Shown one piece after another: positions 1 through 4,816 of a DNA stretch of 5,789 nucleotides (positions within the stretch are counted from its first letter, which is position 1; every line of letters starts with the position of its first letter). The notes beneath the pieces are model-generated. The model did no database searches. It was not told the origin of the DNA and saw nothing but the letters and a program-made list of their open reading frames with translations. The stretch is from Pseudomonadota bacterium (GTDB lineage: Bacteria > Verrucomicrobiota > Verrucomicrobiia > Chthoniobacterales > UBA6821). Position numbers and translations under genes: made by a program. Where the stretch lies: positions 1 to 5,789 of the forward strand of contig RFPR01000132.1 of NCBI GenBank assembly GCA_009928265.1. The letters are read 5' to 3'.

Positions 1-1111
1 CCGAGGAGGGAAGACCGGATCCGGCGATCACGATTCCCTTTCCCTTGGCGGCGATCAGATCATCGGCCACACCATTGATCCATGCTGGGTCGAAGGATAC
101 GGCGCCGCTCTTGGCGGCGGAGGCGAGGGCCTTGAGATTGGAATCACCGGTCTTCGCAGCGACAGCTTGGGCCACGGCGGTGGCGAAGTCGCCGAGTTCG
201 CTGGCGCGGACACGGATACGATGATCCGCCATGCCGCCGGTGATCGAGAAGTGGTTCTCCGCGATGTAAAGGCGGTTCATCGATCCCTTGGGATCGCGGC
301 GCTTGGCGAAGCCGTTGGCGAAGCCGAATCCTGCATCAGCGGGATTAAGGAAGTCGCTGCCGATCGAGAGGATCACGTCGGCCTTGTTGAAATCATAGGC
401 GGGGCGAACACCGGTACCAAGAAGGGTATCGAAGGCAACAGCGTTTGTGGCGATCGCCTCATCCTGCACCCAGAGGATCTTAGGGAACTGCTGGGTCAGA
501 GCGGCGCGGAGACGCTCGATGGTTGGGGAATGCTCCCTTCCGACGAGGATCGCGAGTCCTTCGCCGCCGTTGGATCCCGCCGCGGCACGGATCTTGGCGA
601 GCAGGTTGTCGAGATCGCCGCGACCGACCTTCAGGGAGTCGTGTGTGATCTCACGGGGACGCTGGGGATCGTAGAGATTCAGGACGGAGGCCTGGGCAAA
701 GGCGTCGGTGGAGCCGTTGCTGAGCGGGTGGAGAGGGTTGCCCTCGATCTTGGTGGGGCGGCCGTCGGATGTCGTGACGATGACCGGGATGGCACCCATG
801 GGGGTCGGCATCGCGCTCGCGTAGTAGAGAAACTTGCCGGGAACGGTCCATTCGGCGGACTTAGCAAAGGGAACGAGGTGCGCCTCGGGGCGTCGGCATC
901 CCGTAAGACCCACGCCGGTCAGCGCGGTCGCTGCGCCCATGAGACGGACAAAGTCGCGGCGGGAGAGACCATCCTGGTCACGTCCTGCGGCGGCATCGGA
1001 GAACTCACGGCCAAGCCTCTCTGCGAAGGAAGCGGAACCCTCGCGCTCCTCCAGCGAACGCCAGAGGGTCGGATTGGCCTCGCGGGGAGGATGGGAAAAA
1101 ATCTTCTTCAT
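1..1111 (-). CDS. actB: Alternative complex III subunit ActB, N-terminal 370 residues (3' end outside window)
   Basis: This is the large periplasmic subunit of alternative complex III, a quinol:electron-acceptor oxidoreductase. In this family ActB is a fusion of a molybdopterin-oxidoreductase-like domain that has lost its cofactor and an iron-sulfur-cluster domain. The frame is open from the ATG at 1111 to the left edge. Residues 1-48 are the extended pre-Tat segment typical of the family, including WRSLEER at 17-23. A twin-arginine motif LSRRDF is at 49-54, followed by a hydrophobic stretch at about 57-70 and a lipobox LTGC at 69-72. The following TSDGRPTKIEGNPLHPLSNG (114-133) and ASVLNLYDPQRPRE (141-154) are typical of the molybdopterin-oxidoreductase fold. 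The only cysteine in the visible part is C72, so the CxxCxxxC cluster motif of active Mo-bisPGD enzymes is absent, as expected for ActB. The start overlaps the actA stop as ATGA, and a GGAGG lies nine bases upstream. Full-length relatives are about 1000 residues, so roughly a third is visible. Confidence 0.93.
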   Translation of the reverse strand, partial: MKKIFSHPPREANPTLWRSLEEREGSASFAERLGREFSDAAAGRDQDGLSRRDFVRLMGAATALTGVGLTGCRRPEAHLVPFAKSAEWTVPGKFLYYASAMPTPMGAIPVIVTTSDGRPTKIEGNPLHPLSNGSTDAFAQASVLNLYDPQRPREITHDSLKVGRGDLDNLLAKIRAAAGSNGGEGLAILVGREHSPTIERLRAALTQQFPKILWVQDEAIATNAVAFDTLLGTGVRPAYDFNKADVILSIGSDFLNPADAGFGFANGFAKRRDPKGSMNRLYIAENHFSITGGMADHRIRVRASELGDFATAVAQAVAAKTGDSNLKALASAAKSGAVSFDPAWINGVADDLIAAKGKGIVIAGSGLPSS

Positions 1112-1767
1112 CGGTGGCAGCCTCCACAGTTGACGGGCGGGTTGATCTTCCAATCCGCCTTGAACTTCAGACCCATCTCGCGCTGCTCCGTATCGGAAGC
1201 GGGATGCCAGTCCATATTGAAGACCTCGGAGGGAGGACGAAGGAAATTCTCGGGGGAGCGGTGGCAGTCAAGGCACCACTTCATGCTGAGCGACTGGGCC
1301 TCGTAAACCTGCGCCATCTCGTTGATCTTGCCGTGGCAGCTGTAGCAGCTGACACCGCGGTTCACATGGACGGCATGGTTGAAGTAGGCGTAGTCGGGCA
1401 GACGATGGATCTGGACCCACGGGATCGGCTGGCCCGTCTTCCAGCTCTCACGGACGGGGGCGAGGCGCGGGCTGTTGCCAAGGATCTTACCCTCGCCATG
1501 GCAGTTGATGCAGGTCTGCGTATTGGGGAGATTGGAGTGACCGGCGACCTCGACGAAGCTATGGCAGTAACGGCAGTCCATTCCGAGTTGCTTCACGTGA
1601 AGCGCATGGGAGAAGGGAACCGGCTGGTCGGGCTGATAGCCGACGCGGGTATACTTGGGGGTGAAGTAGTACCAGATCCCGAGGGTCACGGGCGCCCCTG
1701 CGAGGAGGACGCAGACAAGCAACTGGAGCGGCACCCAGTTGGCCCATCGGGGAAAGAAATTCGACAT
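1108..1767 (-). CDS. actA: Alternative complex III subunit ActA, membrane-anchored pentaheme cytochrome c
   Basis: ActA passes electrons from the complex towards periplasmic acceptors. The 219-residue product has one hydrophobic segment at about residues 12-33, which would act as an uncleaved membrane anchor with the rest in the periplasm. Five CXXCH heme c sites follow: CRYCH 65-69, CINCH 86-90, CYSCH 141-145, CLDCH 165-169 and CGGCH 214-218, the last at the extreme C-terminus. The context YQPDQPVPFSHALHV at 44-58 is a typical multiheme cytochrome entry, with histidines that could be distal ligands. I chose the ATG at 1767 (MSNFFPRW) because it sits directly before the membrane anchor. An in-frame ATG at 1947 would add 60 residues and has a good Shine-Dalgarno, but those codons are poorer in third-position G+C and contain rare AGA, CTA and TTA. 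No clear Shine-Dalgarno precedes 1767. It is the first gene of the operon and is coupled to actB by a four-base overlap. Confidence 0.92.
   Translation of the reverse strand: MSNFFPRWANWVPLQLLVCVLLAGAPVTLGIWYYFTPKYTRVGYQPDQPVPFSHALHVKQLGMDCRYCHSFVEVAGHSNLPNTQTCINCHGEGKILGNSPRLAPVRESWKTGQPIPWVQIHRLPDYAYFNHAVHVNRGVSCYSCHGKINEMAQVYEAQSLSMKWCLDCHRSPENFLRPPSEVFNMDWHPASDTEQREMGLKFKADWKINPPVNCGGCHR
1121..1125 (-). promoter_or_regulatory. Ribosome binding site of actB inside the last heme codons of actA
   Basis: The minus strand reads GGAGG nine bases before the actB ATG. The same bases encode the glycines of the final ActA heme motif CGGCH, so one stretch serves as heme-site code and as ribosome entry. 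It is the clearest Shine-Dalgarno of the five gene starts accepted here and supports the actB start at 1111. Confidence 0.7.
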
Positions 1768-1823
1768 CGGGAGTGGTAAAGACGCCCGGATGGAGGAATT
1801 CGCAGGCCCGAACAGAGTAGAAA

Positions 1824-1833
1824 GACGGCCGTC
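1824..1833. repeat. Perfect 10-bp palindrome GACGGCCGTC upstream of actA
   Basis: This is a self-complementary 10-mer with no spacer, flanked by AAA on both sides on the plus strand. It lies 57-66 bases upstream of the called actA start, five bases from the next dyad. It could be an operator half or a chance palindrome; the sequence alone does not decide. Confidence 0.4.
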
Positions 1834-1838
1834 AAAGG

Positions 1839-1864
1839 CAAGATTTTTGCCGTGGAAAATCTTG
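1839..1864. repeat. AT-rich inverted repeat, 9-bp perfect arms with 8-bp spacer, upstream of actA
   Basis: The arms CAAGATTTT (1839-1847) and AAAATCTTG (1856-1864) are perfect reverse complements around TGCCGTGG. The geometry fits a dimeric-regulator operator or an mRNA hairpin in the act leader. There is no T-run immediately after the arm in either direction that would make it a classic terminator. It is centred about 85 bases upstream of the actA start. Confidence 0.5.
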
Positions 1865-1993
1865 GAAGGCCGAGAGATCTGTCGCGGCGGCGCGGTGTTT
1901 GCAGGTAGAAACAGATGGGGTCTCTTCTCTTTTTGAAGCATTCCCATTTTTCACCTCTTACCTAGGATCAAAAATCGTTCACCGATCACTCTG

Positions 1994-2452
1994 ATGAGAA
2001 ATCTCCTCCTAGCCCTCTGTTACTCACTCCTCTCCCCGTTCCTGCTGCAGGCTGCGCCAGCGCCGCAAAACAACCTCCCAAAGGCGACCCTCAGCCTGGG
2101 ATCGGAGTCACTGATCGCCCAGATCGCCGCGGACGATGCATCGCGCGAACGGGGGCTCATGTCGCGGACCAATCTCGCCGAGAACGAGGCGATGCTCTTT
2201 GTCTTCCCGACCCCACGATCCGTCGCGTTCTGGATGAAGGATACTCCGACACCACTCTCGATCGCCTACGTCAGCCCCTCGGGAAGGATCTTCGAGATCC
2301 ACGATATGAAGCCCTTTGACGAGACACCAATCCCCAGCGCCTCAGGAGCGGTCGTCTACGCGATTGAAACGCCTCAAGGTTGGTTCGCCAAACACGGCAT
2401 CCTAGCCGGCAGCATGGTCGGCGGCCTCCCCTCACCCTCGACGGCCAAATAA
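1994..2452 (+). CDS. Exported DUF192 family protein
   Basis: The 152-residue product begins with a Sec-type signal peptide: a basic residue at 2, a hydrophobic core at about 4-18, and a probable cleavage after the alanines near 20-23. The cysteine at 9 is not in a lipobox. The mature part matches the small beta-rich DUF192 family: ERGLMSR at 52-58, AMLFVF at 66-71, FWMKDTPTPLSIAYV at 79-93, and the closing YAIETPQGWFAKHGILAG at 122-139. The length is normal for a secreted member. The biochemical role of DUF192 is not established, and its usual partners do not settle it. The gene is divergent from the act operon and nothing follows it on the same strand, so it is probably monocistronic. No Shine-Dalgarno is visible before the ATG, and no better start exists that keeps the signal peptide. 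Confidence 0.9.
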   Translation: MRNLLLALCYSLLSPFLLQAAPAPQNNLPKATLSLGSESLIAQIAADDASRERGLMSRTNLAENEAMLFVFPTPRSVAFWMKDTPTPLSIAYVSPSGRIFEIHDMKPFDETPIPSASGAVVYAIETPQGWFAKHGILAGSMVGGLPSPSTAK

Positions 2453-2527
2453 AAACCCGCACTTCATTGGCGGAGGCGGTGGATTTTTATGCTGACAATT
2501 TTGCAGCCTACCGGGAGATAGGTTTCT
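2453..2527. other. Convergent 75-bp spacer between the DUF192 and acetyltransferase genes
   Basis: Both flanking genes end here. A weak hairpin (GCTGACAA / TTGCAGC, 2491-2507, with one bulged base and a very small loop) is the only structure seen. It lacks a U-tract on either strand, so no terminator is called. Confidence 0.4.
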
Positions 2528-2986
2528 TCAGATTAATCGAGTCATCACAGAATAGCGGTCACGGGGCTCGAAGCCGCATCGCATATAAAATTTTTTTGCA
2601 GGATTGTTATCTCTAGCTACTTCCAAACTAAGAGCGCGAACACCTTTTCGACGGAGTTCCATAACAACTAGGTCGATGACATTTGTGCCGAACCCTCGTG
2701 CTCGATGTTCCTCCTCGATGAAAAATTCATCTATGAAGGAGTCAAAGCCCCCAAACTCGATGCTGTAGCAGAAGCAAACCGCGATGTAACCGATGGTTGT
2801 TTCACCGCATAAGATCAACCAAACAAGTCCATGACTGGGTTCACGAAGCAATGACAACAATGCATCTCTTTTATGCCTAGGAGAGGAAATAATCTCCTCG
2901 GTCTCATGGTACCGGACAACCATTGGCAAAAGCTCCTCAAGATCCCCCACAGAGGCGATGCGCAGGGAGCTTTGCTTGGTGCCCAT
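2528..2986 (-). CDS. GNAT family N-acetyltransferase, low G+C
   Basis: The 152-residue product has the GNAT order. A first strand SLRIAS at 7-12 is followed by helices rich in E/R. WLILCGETTIGYIAVCF at 57-73 forms the central strands. FIDEFFIEEEHRARGFGTNVIDLVV (about 82-106) contains the acetyl-CoA pyrophosphate loop RARGFG. LSLEVARDNNPAKKFYMRCGF (about 117-137) is the usual C-terminal CoA-side motif. The substrate cannot be read from the sequence: the fold covers amino-acid, protein-N-terminus, drug and small-amine acetylation. The ATG at 2986 puts the first strand at the N-terminus. A TTG at 3031 would add 15 residues but lies inside a dyad and has no ribosome site. My hand count over 2521-2986 gives 221 of 466 G+C (47%), against 60-70% in sampled stretches of rng and actB, which suggests acquisition by transfer. 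It lies 117 bases after rng on the same strand. Confidence 0.9.
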   Translation of the reverse strand: MGTKQSSLRIASVGDLEELLPMVVRYHETEEIISSPRHKRDALLSLLREPSHGLVWLILCGETTIGYIAVCFCYSIEFGGFDSFIDEFFIEEEHRARGFGTNVIDLVVMELRRKGVRALSLEVARDNNPAKKFYMRCGFEPRDRYSVMTRLI

Positions 2987-3014
2987 CTTCTTAAAGGCGC
3001 AGGGATTTTGGAGT

Positions 3015-3078
3015 CCTAGCAAGGCGGCCAAGGGAAGCCGTAGTAATTCTACGGCGACCGATGGCCAACACCGCTAGG
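3015..3078. repeat. 64-bp imperfect dyad between rng and the acetyltransferase gene
   Basis: Nested complementary arms share one centre. CCTAGC (3015-3020) pairs with GCTAGG (3073-3078). GGCCA (3026-3030) pairs with TGGCC (3062-3066). GG (3032-3033) pairs with CC (3058-3059). The core GCCGTAG (3037-3043) pairs with CTACGGC (3049-3055) around the loop TAATT. It begins 26 bases after the rng stop and ends 29 bases before the acetyltransferase ATG. It could act as a 3'-end stabiliser or terminator of rng, or as an mRNA structure before the next gene. No U-tract follows the core hairpin, so it is not a standard intrinsic terminator. Confidence 0.6.
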
Positions 3079-3103
3079 GAACAAAAGCACAAGCCTGCCG
3101 TCG

Positions 3104-4687
3104 TCAGACCTTGAGCTCTTCGTTGGTTTGAGCATTCGCCACCGAGAACTTCTCCACGTGGAGCGTCGGGTCGGACTTGAAGCTCAGGCGGCCGGCGTAT
3201 TTGCGCTCGATGTCGATGAGGAGCTCCTCGTCCTCGGTGCGGAGTCGGTTCAGCAGCTCGGGATGGACGGTGATCTTGAACTCGTGGATCTCCTCCTGAT
3301 GACGCTTCATCAGCGTGTGGAGAGCACGCTGCAATTCAACGCTCATCGTCATGGGGCTCTTGACGACCCCTTTGCCGGCGCAGTTGGGGCAGTTCACGTA
3401 AAGGGAGCTGGCAAGGCTCTCCTGGGCGCGCTGGCGAGTCATTTCCATGAGTCCAAGCGCGGAAATCGGTAGCACGTGGGTGCGGGCCTTGTCACGGCGC
3501 AGGCGATCCCGCATGCGTTGGTAGACGGCCTGCTGGTCCTTGCGGTTCTTCATGTCGATGAAATCGACGACGATAAGTCCACCGATGTTGCGCAGGCGAA
3601 GCTGGCGGGCCACCTCATCAGCGGCCTCCATGTTGGTCTGGAAGATGGTCTTGTCCATGTCCTTACTCCCCTTGTTACGGCCGGTGTTCACATCAACCGC
3701 GATCATTGCCTCAGTTTCGTCAATGACGAGGTAGCCGCCGCACGGGAGCCAGACCTGGCGCAGGAAGGCGCTGTCGATCTGCGACTGGACGGCGAAGTTG
3801 TCGAAGATCGGCTTCTGGCCACTGTAGAAGTGGATCGATTTCTTGGCGCGCTTGGAGATCGGAGCGACAAGTTCCTGCATCCGCTCGGCGGCCTTGATGT
3901 CGTCGACATGGACGGCGTCAACGCTCTCGGTGAGAAGGTCTCGCACGGTGCGCTCCACGAGGTCGGGCTCGAGCATGAGGGTCGAGGCATTCTTGTTCTC
4001 AGCCATTCCCTGCTCCACCTGACGCCACTGGTCGAGCAACAGCCCGAGGTCGCGGACAAAGAAGCGGGCCTTCTGCCCCTCGCCGGCCGTGCGGATGATG
4101 ATGCCCATTCCCTCGGGGAGGGTGAGTTCGGTGAGGATCTTGCGGAGACGGGCCCTCTCCTTGGGGTCCTCGATCTTGCGGGAGATGCCGCACTGGTCAT
4201 TGAAGGGCATGAGCACCATGTAGCGTCCGGCCAGGGAGATATTGGTAGTGATGCGGGGCCCCTTGGTGCCGATCGGGCCCTTGGTTACCTGGACCATGAT
4301 CTCGCTGCCGACGGGGTAGACATTGGGAATGTCCTTGGCGGTGAGTTTCTTCTTGGAGGGGGCAGGCTTGCCGGAGCGCTGGACCGCCTCGATGCCGCTA
4401 TCGAGGGCGGCTGGAATGGCGTCCCAGAAGTGGAGAAAGGCGTTCTTCTCGAAGCCGATGTCAACAAACATGGCCTTGAGACCGTGTTCGATGTTGCGGA
4501 TCTTCCCCTTGAAAATTCCGCCAACGATGTTGCGCTCGCTGTCGCGCTCGATGGAATACTCCTCGAGCTTTCCGTCCTCGAGGAGCGCGACGCGTTTTTC
4601 CAGCTTCTCACAGCTGACGATGAGTTCGATGCGGGGGCCGTTTTTCTTCATGCCGAGGAATTTTTTGACAGTATCGATGATGCTCAT
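3104..4687 (-). CDS. rng: Ribonuclease E/G family endoribonuclease (RNase G)
   Basis: This single-strand-specific endoribonuclease acts in rRNA maturation and mRNA decay. The 527-residue product has an S1 domain at about 40-150, including GGIFKGKIRNIEHGLKAMFV (56-75). It is followed by the RNase H-like/5'-sensor region and the DNase I-like catalytic core. By alignment with E. coli RNase E from memory, the metal ligands D303, N305 and D346 correspond to D332 and N334 in VDVNTG and D375 in VVDFIDM. The intervening EAADEVARQLRLRNIGGLIV is nearly invariant. The Zn-link CPNC at 433-436 corresponds to C404/C407, so the enzyme should be active and multimeric. It stops about 90 residues later, without the long C-terminal degradosome scaffold of RNase E, so RNase G is the better name. 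The start MSIIDTVKKF has no Shine-Dalgarno; an internal ATG at codon 13 is possible. It follows mrdA by 129 bases on the same strand. Confidence 0.95.
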   Translation of the reverse strand: MSIIDTVKKFLGMKKNGPRIELIVSCEKLEKRVALLEDGKLEEYSIERDSERNIVGGIFKGKIRNIEHGLKAMFVDIGFEKNAFLHFWDAIPAALDSGIEAVQRSGKPAPSKKKLTAKDIPNVYPVGSEIMVQVTKGPIGTKGPRITTNISLAGRYMVLMPFNDQCGISRKIEDPKERARLRKILTELTLPEGMGIIIRTAGEGQKARFFVRDLGLLLDQWRQVEQGMAENKNASTLMLEPDLVERTVRDLLTESVDAVHVDDIKAAERMQELVAPISKRAKKSIHFYSGQKPIFDNFAVQSQIDSAFLRQVWLPCGGYLVIDETEAMIAVDVNTGRNKGSKDMDKTIFQTNMEAADEVARQLRLRNIGGLIVVDFIDMKNRKDQQAVYQRMRDRLRRDKARTHVLPISALGLMEMTRQRAQESLASSLYVNCPNCAGKGVVKSPMTMSVELQRALHTLMKRHQEEIHEFKITVHPELLNRLRTEDEELLIDIERKYAGRLSFKSDPTLHVEKFSVANAQTNEELKV

Positions 4688-4816
4688 GGTGATTTTGGGT
4701 TGATTAGACTGAAGACTGTTAGGTGATTAGGTCCGAGAGGTTGCGTGATTGCGATTGGTGAAGTTGATGGGAGCTGTCGTTTTGTTGGGGTAGGGAACTT
4801 TTCAGTTTTTAAGTTT
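4688..4816 (-). other. G-depleted leader/spacer between mrdA and rng
   Basis: On the transcript-sense (minus) strand this 129-nt spacer has 46 C but only 10 G by hand count, so it should be nearly unstructured. Four AATCA repeats sit at plus-strand positions 4690, 4701, 4724 and 4746 (read as TGATT). No Shine-Dalgarno, terminator or promoter is evident. It would be the 5' leader of rng, or the intercistronic part of an mrdA-rng message. Confidence 0.55.

Larger units (their letters stand above)
1768..1993. other. Divergent intergenic spacer between actA and the DUF192 gene
   Basis: This 226-bp spacer must carry the promoters for the leftward act operon and the rightward DUF192 gene if both start where called. 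It holds two palindromes (1824-1833 and 1839-1864) and a Shine-Dalgarno-like GAGGTGA on the minus strand at 1951-1957. I could not assign a convincing sigma-70 promoter on either strand. Minus-strand TTGACG (around 1830-1835) resembles a -35 box but has no good -10 at the right distance. Confidence 0.6.

Noticed and set aside
167..1306. 379-codon open frame on the plus strand opposite actB/actA
   Set aside because: It lies antisense to two recognisable genes, has no family resemblance, and is explained by the high third-position G+C of the real frames. The start region also spans the actA/actB junction.
1114..1779. 221-codon plus-strand open frame opposite actA
   Set aside because: It is the antisense image of the cytochrome gene; its repeated V/A/D/G composition is typical of shadow frames, and it has no ribosome site or domain.
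1933..1961. Possible sigma-70 promoter for the DUF192 gene (TTGAAG, 17-bp spacer, TCTTAC)
   Set aside because: The -10 matches only half of the consensus and lies in AT-rich sequence where such matches are expected by chance.
2491..2507. Possible bidirectional terminator between the convergent genes
   Set aside because: The stem has a bulge, a two-base loop unless opened, and no U-tract on either side.
3015..3090. Possible integron attC site next to a small acetyltransferase gene
   Set aside because: The dyad and the neighbouring gene type recall a cassette, but the GTTRRRY / RYYYAAC core ends are absent at the dyad borders and there is no integrase in view.
3476..4726. 416-codon plus-strand open frame opposite rng
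   Set aside because: It mirrors the RNase G coding sequence almost completely. Its L/D/V/G-rich translation has no recognisable domain, so it is a shadow frame despite its length.
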